Positions 12,212-21,075 of a stretch of DNA of 64,000 bases are shown in pieces. This DNA is from Planctomycetota bacterium (lineage in GTDB: Bacteria > Planctomycetota > Phycisphaerae > Phycisphaerales > UBA1924). Positions within the stretch are counted from its first letter, which is position 1. The number at the start of each line of letters is the position of its first letter. A program made the position numbers and the translations under genes. The notes below the pieces were generated by a model that made no database searches, had not been told where the DNA came from, and was given only the letters and a program-made list of their open reading frames with translations. The stretch covers positions 84,836 through 148,835 of the forward strand of contig JAJRXR010000054.1 in NCBI GenBank assembly GCA_024276195.1, read 5' to 3'.

Positions 12212-13231
12212 CTAGGCGGCGATTCGGGCGCCCGCGGCGTGGTCGAACTCGACGAGCGCGTCGGGCTCGCCCGCGACGATGACCTCATCGCCGATGCGGA
12301 TGCGGTAGTCCGGGCCTGGGCGGGCGCGGGGGGCGCCGTCGGCGGGGTGGACGGTGACGAAGACGATCGAAGGGTGTTCGGAGCCGAGGTCGCGCACCAG
12401 ACGACCGGCGATGGGCGTCTCGGCTGTGATCGTGAACTCATGCAGGCGGACGGGGGCGGTGCTCAGGTCGGAGGTTTCGAGCAGCGGCGAGGCGGTCGGG
12501 TGGAGCAGGACATCCGAGATGCGCTTGGCGCCGACCCAGATGGGGGAGATGACCTCGGAGGCGCCCGCCCGCTGGATCTTGCGGACGGTGCTCGGATCGT
12601 CGGCGCGGCTGATGATGCGGACGTTCGGGCACAGGTCGCGCACGGTCAGCGTGGTGACGATATTGACATTGTCGGAGCTGGTGGCGCAGACAACGGCCCG
12701 GGCGCGCTTGATGCCGCACAGGATGAGCGAGTCGTCCTCGGTCGCGTCGGCGCGGTAGGCGAGCCAGCCACTCTCGCGCGCTTCGGTGACGAGATCATCG
12801 TCTTGTTCGATCACGACGAAGGGCGTGTCGGACTGCGCCAGCTCGCGGCAGACGATGCGCCCGATCCGACCGAGCCCGCAGACGACAACATGGTCTTTCA
12901 GACGTTCGATCTGGTCGATCATCTTGCGCTCCGTGTTCAGTGACAGCTCGATGCTTGTCTGGATGACCTGCGACGCGGTGTAGGTGAGCACGCCGATTCC
13001 GATGAGCATGAGAGCAATGGCGAACCGCTCGCCGGCGACCGTGATCCCGTAGTCACCGTAGCCGACGGTGGTGATGGTGACGAAGGTGAAGTAGAACGAC
13101 TCCCACGGGCCCCAGCCCTCGACGAGCATGAAGCCGATGGTCCCGGTGCAGACGACAAGGGCCAGCATCAGCATCGGGAAACGCAGGTGGGCGAAGTGCG
13201 AAAGGGCTGGGACTGAGCGCGGCGGCCTCAT
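12212..13231 (-). CDS. Potassium channel with RCK (TrkA-N/TrkA-C) domain
   Basis: A 339-aa inner-membrane K+ channel subunit. Residues 18-38 form the first transmembrane helix. The pore loop carries the K+ selectivity filter TTVGYGD (54-60), and a second helix follows at about 68-90. After a linker comes an RCK domain starting DHVVVCGLGRIGR, with the Rossmann GxGxxG at 119-124 and the Glu of VVIEQDDD at the end of the second strand. A TrkA-C-like lobe (EFTITAETPIAGRLVRDL... EVIVAGEPDALVEF) ends the protein. This two-helix-plus-RCK plan matches MthK-type channels, which are gated by ligand binding in the cytosol. It converges on nrdJ. No clear Shine-Dalgarno precedes the chosen ATG, so the start is less certain. 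Confidence 0.9.
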   Translation of the reverse strand: MRPPRSVPALSHFAHLRFPMLMLALVVCTGTIGFMLVEGWGPWESFYFTFVTITTVGYGDYGITVAGERFAIALMLIGIGVLTYTASQVIQTSIELSLNTERKMIDQIERLKDHVVVCGLGRIGRIVCRELAQSDTPFVVIEQDDDLVTEARESGWLAYRADATEDDSLILCGIKRARAVVCATSSDNVNIVTTLTVRDLCPNVRIISRADDPSTVRKIQRAGASEVISPIWVGAKRISDVLLHPTASPLLETSDLSTAPVRLHEFTITAETPIAGRLVRDLGSEHPSIVFVTVHPADGAPRARPGPDYRIRIGDEVIVAGEPDALVEFDHAAGARIAA

Positions 13232-13335
13232 ACCCGGTTATCGGCGAGGAACCGCCTCGCATGAAGGCGGAGCCGCGAGAGATTGTGCGGGATCCGGATC
13301 CCTTCAGATCCGCCTCCAGAGGGCGTCAGCGGGGC

Positions 13336-14529
13336 TCAGGCGGCGTTCTCGCTGGGCGGGGAACCTTGCGATCCAGAGGCGGCCAGGCGTTCGATGACGC
13401 GGATGAGCTGGCGGATGCAGCTCATGGATTCCTTGGCCGAGGCCGAGGCGTTGACGGCGGTGAGTGCGGTATTGGCGACCTCGGTGAGCAGGGGGAAGCC
13501 GTAGCTGGCTCCTGAGTCTCGGATGGAGTCGCAGAGGTCGCGGGCGACATCGGTGTCGTCGGCTCTTGCGGCCTCTTCGAGGGTCTTGGCCATGGCCTGG
13601 ACCTGGGTGATGTAGGTGGAGACCCACTTTGCGGCGTCGTCGGCCGTCTTGAGCGTGGATTCGATGGCGCCGGTGCCGGAGACGGCGCAGGCGAAGTGCT
13701 CGATGGCCATGTGTATGCCCATGATGAACGAGCTCTGGCTGAGCGGCTTGAGGAGGGTCTCGTTGTACCCGCTCCGACGGAGGCTCTCGATTATGGTGGG
13801 GCCGGTATCGCGTGTGAGGGCGAGCAATGGGCCGCTGTATCCCTCGTCTTTGAGGCGCGACGGGACCGATTCCACGTCGATGTCGGTGTTGTCGGTGTCG
13901 ACGATGACGACGTCGAACCCGCCCGAGCGGACGGCGTCGAGGGCGCTCCCGCTCGAGTCGAAGGTGTCGAGTGTCGCGTTGCTCCCGCGCAGCAGCATCT
14001 GCACGAGCGTGCCCTGCATCGGGTCGTGGGTCAGAAGCAGGAGGCGCCCTTCAAGCGACTCGGTGGTCTGCGGGGTCTCGTGCTGGGAGAGCTCCAGCCA
14101 GACTCTCGGGTCCACAAAGTCCCGCGGCTGGATGGGGCTGTCCCATTCGAGCCCGGTGGTGTGATATTGCCCGCGGAGAAACTGGCACCAGGCCGTCGTC
14201 GCCTGGCTGCTGACAAGGGCGCCGTCAAAGGTCCGGAGTTCGAGCGTGCATTTGGTCGAGGGATGGAGGTATCCCCGGTGGATGATGCAGCACCCGCCAG
14301 CGCTGAGGTTGACCAGGATCACCTCGACATGGGCTGTGCCCCCGCCCGGGTGAGAAATGTCGATGGGCACGAGCATGTCATCGAAGTCGTAGCGCCGGTG
14401 GCGGCAGGACTGGTCCCTGGGCTGGGGCGCCGCTCTCCACTGCTCGAGCAGGCTCTGACGCTCGGCACGCCCGCCCTGGAACGTGACCATGCCGTTCTGA
14501 TTCTGTTCCGGAGAGTTGCTCGCCGGCAT
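13336..14529 (-). CDS. PilZ-receiver-HPt-like three-domain signalling protein
   Basis: A 397-aa cytoplasmic protein. I start it at ATG 14529 because GGGGTGA precedes it; an in-frame ATG at 14577 lacks a ribosome-binding site. Residues about 43-140 form a PilZ-like domain, with an Arg-rich entry (CRHRRYDF) and the NLSAGG motif, so c-di-GMP binding is possible. About 155-270 is a receiver-like domain: VVIVDTDN supplies the likely phosphoacceptor Asp, ALTRD the Thr, LLKPLS the Lys. About 290-390 resembles an HPt helical bundle (CDSIRDSGASYGFPLLTEVA), but the phosphorylatable His of HxLKG is absent, so it is probably a docking bundle rather than a phosphotransfer domain. It may connect to the receiver-GGDEF protein at 60.8 kb, though nothing in the sequence ties them together. 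Confidence 0.75.
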   Translation of the reverse strand: MPASNSPEQNQNGMVTFQGGRAERQSLLEQWRAAPQPRDQSCRHRRYDFDDMLVPIDISHPGGGTAHVEVILVNLSAGGCCIIHRGYLHPSTKCTLELRTFDGALVSSQATTAWCQFLRGQYHTTGLEWDSPIQPRDFVDPRVWLELSQHETPQTTESLEGRLLLLTHDPMQGTLVQMLLRGSNATLDTFDSSGSALDAVRSGGFDVVIVDTDNTDIDVESVPSRLKDEGYSGPLLALTRDTGPTIIESLRRSGYNETLLKPLSQSSFIMGIHMAIEHFACAVSGTGAIESTLKTADDAAKWVSTYITQVQAMAKTLEEAARADDTDVARDLCDSIRDSGASYGFPLLTEVANTALTAVNASASAKESMSCIRQLIRVIERLAASGSQGSPPSENAA

Positions 14530-14727
14530 GTTCACCCCGTGTTCCGGTCGCGCATCGCAATGAGCGTGGTGCTGCATGCGGCGCGCGACCTGTATTCATC
14601 GGAACAATGGGGCGCGTATATGCACTTGGGTATCTCATTTCATAGCGCGTGGCAGGACTCATGGCCCCCGACCCAGAAATGGCGCCGCAAGGCGTAAACG
14701 AATGCAATATTGTGCTCTTCGCTCCCC

Positions 14728-16173
14728 CTATTTGGGCGGGATGCGATCCAGCCCACCCAGATAGGGGCGCAACACCTCGGGCACGCTCACGCTCCCGTCC
14801 TTGTTCTGGAATATTTCTAAGATCGGGATCAGGATGCGCGGGCTGGCGGCGACGGTGTTGTTGAGCGAGTGACAGAACACCGTTTCACCCTTGCCCCCGG
14901 CTCCGCCCGGGCGGGTTCGCATGTTCAGGCGGCGGCACTGATAGTCGTACAGGCGGCTGGCGGAGTGGGTCTCGCCGAACTCGCCCGCAGGTGGGGTGTT
15001 GGGCGCGGTGGGGGAGTCGTCGGGCGCATCGGCTCGGAGAGCCGATCTACCCGGCATCCAGCACTCGATGTCGATCATGTCCGCGTTCTTCGCGCCCAGA
15101 TCACCCGTGCAGCACTGGAGCAGGCGGTACGGCAGGCCCAGCGACTGCACAAAGTCCTCGACGTACCCGAGCATCTTCTGGTGCCAGTCGCGTGATTCCT
15201 GCTCGTCGGCCCGGCAGATGACGACCTGCTCGACCTTGTCGAACTGGTGGATGCGGTACAGCCCGGCGGTGTCCTTGCCCGCGGCGCCGGCCTCGCGCCG
15301 GAAGCACGTCGAGACGGTGACGTAGCGCAGGGGCAGGTCGCCCTCGTCGAGGATCTCGTTCTGGTGCAGGCCCATGAGGCCGACCTCGCCGGTGCCAGTG
15401 AGGAACATGTCGGCGCCCCCGCCGCGGCTGGTCTCTTCGATGTGGTAGGCCTGGTCGCGCCCGCCCGGGAAGAAGCCGGTGCCGACCATGGCCTCCTCGC
15501 GCACCAGCACCGGGACGCTCATCGGTGTGAAGCCGTTGCGATCGACCATGAAGTCCAGGGCGTAGCGCAGGACCGCCTGGTGCAGGCGCATGCCCATGCC
15601 GGTGAGGATGTACGAGCGCGAGCCGGCGAGCTTGACGCCCCGAGGGAAGTCCGCGAGCCCGAGGTCGGCGCACAGCTCGATGTGGGTCTTGGGCTTGAAG
15701 CCACGGTTCTGCTCGAACGACTTCTCCCAGTCCCAGCCCTCGGGCGCCCAGCGGCGCAGCTCGACGTTGTCGTCGCTCGAGGCGCCGACGGGCACGTCGG
15801 GATCGGGCGGGAGTGGGACGCGCAGCAGGATCGACTCAAGCTGCGGCGTCACCTCATTGAGCTGCACTTCGAGGGCGGCGATCCGCTCTTTGAGCTTCGC
15901 GGGAGCCGCCTTGAGCTGGCTGATCTCCGCTTCGAGGGCCGCCCGATCGTCGCCCTGGGCGGACTTGAGCCTGCCCGAGAGCTGTCCGATTTTGGGTCCG
16001 GACTCCTTGGCGAGCTTTTTTTGCTCGCCCCGCAGGGTCTCGGCGCGCGACATCAGATCGCGGCGCTGGGTGTCCAAACGGAGGAGGAGGTCGATATCGA
16101 CATCCGAGTTTTTCTTCCGGCAGCCGTCCTTGAACCGCTCCGGGTCGTTGCGCAGGGCCTTGAGATCGATCAT
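14728..16173 (-). CDS. serS: Seryl-tRNA synthetase
   Basis: Charges tRNA-Ser (and tRNA-Sec where present) with serine. The 481-aa product has the N-terminal antiparallel coiled-coil arm (MIDLKALRNDPERFK onwards, residues about 30-110) that grips the tRNA long arm. A class II catalytic core follows: LTGMGMRLHQAVLRYALDF, TGTGEVGLMG, motif 2 at TCFRREAGAAGKDTAG, and motif 3 at the C-terminus (ASPRILIPILEIFQN). The start is ATG 16173, where family homology begins. About 20 residues around LRADAPDDSPTAP look like an insertion in the catalytic domain. It is divergent from the FHA-GspE gene with 71 bases between start codons. Confidence 0.95.
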   Translation of the reverse strand: MIDLKALRNDPERFKDGCRKKNSDVDIDLLLRLDTQRRDLMSRAETLRGEQKKLAKESGPKIGQLSGRLKSAQGDDRAALEAEISQLKAAPAKLKERIAALEVQLNEVTPQLESILLRVPLPPDPDVPVGASSDDNVELRRWAPEGWDWEKSFEQNRGFKPKTHIELCADLGLADFPRGVKLAGSRSYILTGMGMRLHQAVLRYALDFMVDRNGFTPMSVPVLVREEAMVGTGFFPGGRDQAYHIEETSRGGGADMFLTGTGEVGLMGLHQNEILDEGDLPLRYVTVSTCFRREAGAAGKDTAGLYRIHQFDKVEQVVICRADEQESRDWHQKMLGYVEDFVQSLGLPYRLLQCCTGDLGAKNADMIDIECWMPGRSALRADAPDDSPTAPNTPPAGEFGETHSASRLYDYQCRRLNMRTRPGGAGGKGETVFCHSLNNTVAASPRILIPILEIFQNKDGSVSVPEVLRPYLGGLDRIPPK

Positions 16174-16244
16174 GGGACGGGAGTCTAGACGCCCACCCCC
16201 GTCTGCTACGATCTGACCGACACACACGCGGGGGCTGACGACCG

Positions 16245-17891
16245 ATGAGCAAACTCCAGATCAGGCTCTCCGACGGGCGGGGGCGCCCAATCGGGCTCAA
16301 GGACGACCCGATCACCATCGGGCGGCACCCGGACAACCGCCTCCGCCTCAAGGACGACATGGCCTCGCGCCATCACTGTGTCATCGAGCCCGACCGCAAG
16401 GGCGGGCACCGTCTGCGCGACCTCGGCTCGCGCAACGGCACCAAGCTCAACGGGATGCGCGTCACCGAGTCCGTCTTGTCCCCGGGTGACACCATCCGGA
16501 TCGGGGCGATCGAGTTCGTGGTCGAGGGCAAGGGCTCGCCAATCCACGAGGGCGCCCACCCCAACGGCGGGGCGCCCGCAGGCGCGACCAAGGGCGCCGC
16601 CGCGTCAGCCCAGAGCGTTGAATGGGTCGGCGAGGTCCGGAGCGTCATCGACGCGCTGGCGGCGCCCGGGGTTGACGACGAGAACCTCCAGCTCGTCGAT
16701 GCCCGCGGGCAGAACACGTCCGCGCTGGCCGGGGCTGCGGACGGGCCTCAGGCGCTGCGCCTGCTTTTGCGGGCCGCCTCGCGGACCCGCGCGACAGACA
16801 TCCACGTCGAGCCCAAGGGCGACACGTTCAACGTGCGCGTGCGTGTGGACGGGCAGATGGTCTGGATCGTCGAGCTGCCGACCAAGGTTGGCGAGCTGAT
16901 GAGCGGGCTGATCAAGACGGCGTGCCACATGCACGCCGCCGCGCGCGACGCGGTGCAGGAGGGGCACTTCTCGTGCCGCTTCCCGGACCGTCGGTGTGAG
17001 TACCGAGTCAGCTTCACCCCCAGCGTCCACGGCCAAAAACTGGTCGTCCGCGTGCTCGACCAGCGCGGCGTGCCCATGGCGCTGTCGGACCTCGGCCTGA
17101 TCTCCTACATGGAGCAGCGCATCGACAGCGTCTGCAACATGGACGCGGGCATGATCCTCGTCTGCGGCCCGACCGGCTCGGGCAAGACGACGACGCTCTA
17201 CAACGCCCTGCGAGAGATCGACCGCGACACCCGCAACGTCATCACGATTGAGGATCCGGTCGAGTACCAGCTCGATGGTGTGACGCAGATCCCCATCGAC
17301 ACCAAGCAGGGCAACACCTTCGGGACGTTGCTGCGGTCGGTGCTCCGCCAGGATCCGGACGTGATCCTGCTCGGCGAGATCCGCGACGAGGAGACGGCCC
17401 GGGTCGCGATGCAGGCCGCCATGACCGGGCACCTCGTGTTCTCGACCGTCCACTCCAAGGACTCGATCTCGGCGGTCTTCCGCCTGCTGGATCTCAAGGT
17501 CGAGTCCTACCTGGTCGCCAACTCGCTCAACCTGGTCCTGGCCCAGCGTCTGGTGCGCCGCCTGTGCGACCACTGCAAGCGTGAGATCCCGGTCCCGCCC
17601 GGGCTCTCGACCAAGATGGGGCGGTTCCTGGGCAACAAGCGCACGCTGCAGCAGTCCGTCGGGTGCAAGCGCTGCCTCGGCACCGGCTACCGCGGGCGGA
17701 GCGCGCTGTTCGAGCTGCTGGACGTCAACGACGAGCTGCGCGATATGATCCTGACGAACCCGAGCATCCAGGCGATGAAGCGGGTGATCGCCGAGGGTCT
17801 GTTTACGACGCTGACGCAGTACGGCTACCGACTCGCGGCCGAGGGGATCACGTCGATGGACGAGGTCGAGCGTGTGACGGGGATGGGCTAG
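16245..17891 (+). CDS. FHA domain fused to GspE/PilB-type secretion ATPase
   Basis: A 548-aa hexameric ATPase of the type II secretion/type IV pilus family with an N-terminal phosphopeptide-reading FHA domain. FHA: ITIGRHPDN, SRHHC and DLGSRNGTKLNG, residues about 20-85. A linker leads to the N2-like domain (ATDIHVEPKGD, VRVDGQ) and the ATPase core: Walker A GPTGSGKT (308-315), Asp box ITIEDPVEYQ, Walker B LLGEIRDEETA, His box GHLVFSTVHSKDS. Two CxxC pairs (CDHC and CKRC, about 440-480) form the zinc site typical of GspE/PilB. The FHA fusion suggests control by Ser/Thr phosphorylation. No pilin or secretin genes are nearby. The stop overlaps the convergent hydrolase gene by four bases. Confidence 0.9.
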   Translation: MSKLQIRLSDGRGRPIGLKDDPITIGRHPDNRLRLKDDMASRHHCVIEPDRKGGHRLRDLGSRNGTKLNGMRVTESVLSPGDTIRIGAIEFVVEGKGSPIHEGAHPNGGAPAGATKGAAASAQSVEWVGEVRSVIDALAAPGVDDENLQLVDARGQNTSALAGAADGPQALRLLLRAASRTRATDIHVEPKGDTFNVRVRVDGQMVWIVELPTKVGELMSGLIKTACHMHAAARDAVQEGHFSCRFPDRRCEYRVSFTPSVHGQKLVVRVLDQRGVPMALSDLGLISYMEQRIDSVCNMDAGMILVCGPTGSGKTTTLYNALREIDRDTRNVITIEDPVEYQLDGVTQIPIDTKQGNTFGTLLRSVLRQDPDVILLGEIRDEETARVAMQAAMTGHLVFSTVHSKDSISAVFRLLDLKVESYLVANSLNLVLAQRLVRRLCDHCKREIPVPPGLSTKMGRFLGNKRTLQQSVGCKRCLGTGYRGRSALFELLDVNDELRDMILTNPSIQAMKRVIAEGLFTTLTQYGYRLAAEGITSMDEVERVTGMG

Positions 17892-18685
17892 TCTTCAGTC
17901 TGAGCGCGAATCAGGCGGACGTCTTTCCACGCCGGGAACTCGTCGCGCCAGGCGCCCACGCTGCTCGGGTCGATCTCGACGCTGAGCACCGCTTCCTCGC
18001 TGCCAAGTTCGCCCAGGATCTCGCCCGTAGGGCCGAGGGCGATCGAGCCGCCGATGTAGTTGAGGTGTGGGTCGCTGCCCGTCCGGTTGACAGCGAGGAC
18101 GAGGGCCTGGTTCTCGATGGCGCGGGCGATGAGCAGGGCGCGCCAGTGGCTCTGGCGGGTGTCGGGCCAGTTGGCGCCGAGCGCGAACAGCTCGGCTCCC
18201 CGGAGCATCCCGATCCTGAACAGCTCGGGAAAGCGCAGGTCGTAGCAGACGGCCGGGCAGACGCGGATAGTCCCGTCCGGGGCGGCCCAGTCGTACAGGG
18301 CGATTTCGTTGCCGCCCGTGAAAGATTCGCCCTCGCGTCCGTAAGAAAACGGGTGGATCTTGGCGTAGTCGCACAGGAGGGTTCCGCCGGGTGCGTAGGC
18401 GGTCATGTGGTTTGTGCCGTGCGTGGCGCCCGCCGCTCGCCTGGGCAGCCCACCCTGGACGCTGGCGCCAAGGTCCTTCGCCAGGACGGCGAGGAATCGC
18501 GCCGTCTCGGCGCTTGAACGCGCGGTTTTCTCGATGTTCAGCGAGAAGCCGACGGCGAACATCTCGGGCAGCACGATCAGATCCCCCGGGCTGACCGGGG
18601 CGCCCGCGAGCAGGTCTCGGACGCGCTGGAAGTTCTTCTCGGGATCTTCCCAGGCGATATCAAGCTGCACCAGGTGAGCACGCAT
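17888..18685 (-). CDS. Carbon-nitrogen hydrolase (nitrilase/omega-amidase-like)
   Basis: A 265-aa member of the nitrilase superfamily, which hydrolyses amides or nitriles. The Glu-Lys-Cys catalytic triad is visible: LPEMF (Glu), YAKIHPFSYG (Lys), and VCYDLRFPELFR (Cys). The spacing and the FSYGREGESFTGG segment fit the omega-amidase/YafV branch better than N-carbamoylputrescine amidase, but the substrate is not certain. I use the ATG at 18685, where homology starts (MRAHLVQLDIAWEDP), rather than an upstream in-frame start. It is divergent from maf and converges on the FHA-GspE gene. Confidence 0.88.
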   Translation of the reverse strand: MRAHLVQLDIAWEDPEKNFQRVRDLLAGAPVSPGDLIVLPEMFAVGFSLNIEKTARSSAETARFLAVLAKDLGASVQGGLPRRAAGATHGTNHMTAYAPGGTLLCDYAKIHPFSYGREGESFTGGNEIALYDWAAPDGTIRVCPAVCYDLRFPELFRIGMLRGAELFALGANWPDTRQSHWRALLIARAIENQALVLAVNRTGSDPHLNYIGGSIALGPTGEILGELGSEEAVLSVEIDPSSVGAWRDEFPAWKDVRLIRAQTED

Positions 18686-18775
18686 AGAACAAGCGTAGTG
18701 CGGCGAGGTTCTCGCAACCACGCCGATCGGGCTTGGGTATCAGCTTCGGCGGGGCGGAACGGGGGGGAAGGCGCG

Positions 18776-19444
18776 ATGGGCATGGGCGGTACAGCAAGCG
18801 GGGACGGCGAGGGGGAGCGGGCGAGCGCCGGCGGGCGCCCGAGGATTCTGCTCGCAAGCCGTTCGCCTCGCCGGCGTCAGTTGCTCCAAGAGCACGGGTT
18901 TGAGTTCGAGCTGGCCAGCGCCAGCGTGGACGATTCGCACCTGGTCCCGGGCCAGGCCGACGCCCGGGCGTGGGTGATGTCGCTGGCATTTCTCAAGGCT
19001 TCGGCCGCGGTGGGGGACGAGCGCGCCGACGGAGGGGGTGTGGTGATCCTCGGCGCCGACACGGTCTGCGCCAAGGACGGGCGCATCATCGGCCAGCCCC
19101 GCGACGAGTCCCACGCGCGCGAGATCATCATCACGCTGAGCGATGGCGAGCACCAGGTCCTCACGGGCGTGGCGCTGATCTGCCCGGGCACGCTCCGGCG
19201 CGATATCTACGTCGATCAGAGCACCGTCCGGGTCGGCGTCATCACCGACGAGCAGCGCGAGACGTACCTCGCCTCGGGTCAGTGGCGGGGCAAGGCCGGG
19301 GCGTACAACCTGCACGAGCGGACCGAAGCCGGCTGGCCCCTCGAGTGCCTGGGCGATCCGACCTCGGTCATGGGCTTGCCCATGAGCACGCTTGAGGAGC
19401 GCATCCGGGCGTTCTGCGATCGTGCGGGCGGCGCCGCGGCGTAG
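18776..19444 (+). CDS. maf: Maf-type nucleoside triphosphate pyrophosphatase
   Basis: A house-cleaning enzyme that hydrolyses dTTP/UTP or modified nucleotides to monophosphates. The 222-aa product shows the Maf signature SRSPRRRQLL near residue 30, then LGADTVCAKDG with the catalytic Asp, IIGQPRDESHA, and GKAGAYNLHE with the conserved late GxAGxY segment. A Gly-rich N-terminal extension of about 20 residues precedes the fold. I chose ATG 18776 because GGGGGGAAGG lies just upstream; an earlier in-frame start overlaps the divergent gene. Substrate class (dTTP/UTP against CTP type) cannot be settled by eye. Confidence 0.9.
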   Translation: MGMGGTASGDGEGERASAGGRPRILLASRSPRRRQLLQEHGFEFELASASVDDSHLVPGQADARAWVMSLAFLKASAAVGDERADGGGVVILGADTVCAKDGRIIGQPRDESHAREIIITLSDGEHQVLTGVALICPGTLRRDIYVDQSTVRVGVITDEQRETYLASGQWRGKAGAYNLHERTEAGWPLECLGDPTSVMGLPMSTLEERIRAFCDRAGGAAA

Positions 19445-19526
19445 ACCCGTCCGAGAACGCGGCCCACCCCCAGCCCAACCCCTGAAAGTCGCTCGTTGAC
19501 GGGGCGTTCGTGGGGTACGCTCGGGT

Positions 19527-19988
19527 GTGCACGACGCCTCGCCCATCGCCCCGACCTGGATCGTTCTGCCGCTGGCGGCGCTGACGGCGGTCGTGATCGC
19601 GGGGCATCTGATCGCGCTCGGCGAGGCGGCGCGCCGGGGCGATGTGCCCGCGAGCCGCTGGCGCATCCGCGCGTCCAACGGCGTGGTCATGCTCATCAGC
19701 GTCCCGCTGATCGCGTACGCGTTCGGCATCGCAACCCCGGATCGCCCGGGCGTGTTCATGCTCGCCTGGACGGGCGTGACGGGGCTGCTCTCGATCATCC
19801 TGGTGCTCGCGTCGATCGACATGCTCAACACCTGGCGCCTGCTCGCGGCCCAGCACAAACGCGAGCGGAGCGAGCTGCGCGAGGCGCGCCGGGTGCTGAT
19901 CGAGCGGGCGGTGGCGCTGGCGCGATCGAGGGGCGCCGATGGGCTACCCTTGACGCATGACGAGCCCGGCGAAACCGCCGATCGCTGA
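19527..19988 (+). CDS. Small membrane protein upstream of lpxK
   Basis: A 153-aa protein of unknown function with a GTG start at 19527. Hydrophobic segments lie at about 10-30 (VLPLAALTAVVIAGHLIAL), 52-68 (VVMLISVPLIAYAFGI) and 77-96 (FMLAWTGVTGLLSIILVLAS), followed by a charged, helical, probably cytoplasmic tail (QHKRERSELREARRVLIERAV). Its 3' end overlaps the start of lpxK by 32 bases, so the two are very likely translated from one message. That suggests an envelope-related role, but I recognise no family. Confidence 0.65.
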   Translation: MHDASPIAPTWIVLPLAALTAVVIAGHLIALGEAARRGDVPASRWRIRASNGVVMLISVPLIAYAFGIATPDRPGVFMLAWTGVTGLLSIILVLASIDMLNTWRLLAAQHKRERSELREARRVLIERAVALARSRGADGLPLTHDEPGETADR

Positions 19989-21045
19989 AGCGCCGGACGA
20001 AACCCCAGCGCAGACCACCCCGCGATCCGGCCCCGTGCCGGGCCTGTTCGGGCGTGCGCTGGCCCGGGTCTACCGGGGCGAGATCGGGCGGCGCAACCGG
20101 AGCTTTGACCGGGGCGAGGGCGTGGTCCGCCTGGACCGCCCGGTGATCTCGGTGGGGAACCTGAGCGTGGGGGGGACGGGCAAGACGCCGATGGTCGTGT
20201 GGATTGTGCGCGCGCTGCTCGACAGCGGGCGCCGCCCGTGTGTGGGCATGCGCGGGTACCGCGCCAAGGGCGGGATTTCTGACGAGGCGGCGATCTATCA
20301 GCGCCTGTTCATGGAGCTGCCCATCGTCGCCCAGCCTGACCGTGCCCAGGGGCTGCGCGAGCTGTTTGCACGCCCGGAGGGGCGCGAGATCGACACGGTT
20401 GTTCTTGACGACGGGTTCCAGCACCGGAAGATTGCGCGCGATCTGGACATCGTGCTGGTGGACGCCTCGCGCTCGCCCTTCGACGATGCGCTGCTCCCGG
20501 CGGGGTGGCTGCGCGAGCCGGTGGGTTCGCTCGGGCGGGCCGCCTGCGTCGTGCTGACCCACGCGGAGCTGGCCCCGCCCGGCGCGATCGAGGCGCTCGG
20601 GCGCCAGGTCGAACGCGCCGGCGGGCGCGCGCCAATCGCCGTGACGCGCCACGCCTGGACCGCCCTGGACGTGCAGCGACAGTCAGGCGAGGAGCATCAG
20701 GAGTTGGGCTGGCTCGACGGGCAGCGGGTGCTGGCGGTGTGCGCGATCGGCAACCCGGACGCGTTCCTGGCCGAGGCGCGCCGGGTTGTGGGCGAGCGAC
20801 TGGTGGACTCGATCGTGATGCGTGACCACGATTCGTACAGCGCTGCAGCGGTCAGACGCCTGCGCCGGCGCAGCCAGAGCGTCGAGGCCGATGTCATCCT
20901 CACCACCGAGAAAGATTGGGTCAAGCTCGCCCGAGCCCCGGCGGATGTGTGGCCCTGCCCCGTCGCCCGCCCGCGTCTGGATCTGGCGTTTGACACCGGC
21001 AAAGAGGATCTTGAGCGTCTCGTCCTCGCGTGCGTCCGTCCCTAG
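19957..21045 (+). CDS. lpxK: Tetraacyldisaccharide 4'-kinase
   Basis: Phosphorylates the 4' position of the lipid A disaccharide precursor at the inner membrane. The 362-aa protein has the LpxK P-loop inside VGNLSVGGTGKTPMV (about residues 66-80), then GYRAKGG, and the family motif VVLDDGFQHRKIARDLDIVL with its DDGFQH core, followed by LLPAGWLREP. The C-terminal half includes VIMRDHDSYS and LTTEKDWVKL, both typical. It overlaps the upstream membrane-protein gene and is followed 30 bases later by hldE, forming a lipid A/core biosynthesis group. The pairing supports an LPS-bearing outer membrane. Confidence 0.93.
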   Translation: MTSPAKPPIAEAPDETPAQTTPRSGPVPGLFGRALARVYRGEIGRRNRSFDRGEGVVRLDRPVISVGNLSVGGTGKTPMVVWIVRALLDSGRRPCVGMRGYRAKGGISDEAAIYQRLFMELPIVAQPDRAQGLRELFARPEGREIDTVVLDDGFQHRKIARDLDIVLVDASRSPFDDALLPAGWLREPVGSLGRAACVVLTHAELAPPGAIEALGRQVERAGGRAPIAVTRHAWTALDVQRQSGEEHQELGWLDGQRVLAVCAIGNPDAFLAEARRVVGERLVDSIVMRDHDSYSAAAVRRLRRRSQSVEADVILTTEKDWVKLARAPADVWPCPVARPRLDLAFDTGKEDLERLVLACVRP

Positions 21046-21075
21046 GATTGGCGCCCCCGCCTGCGGAACACACGC

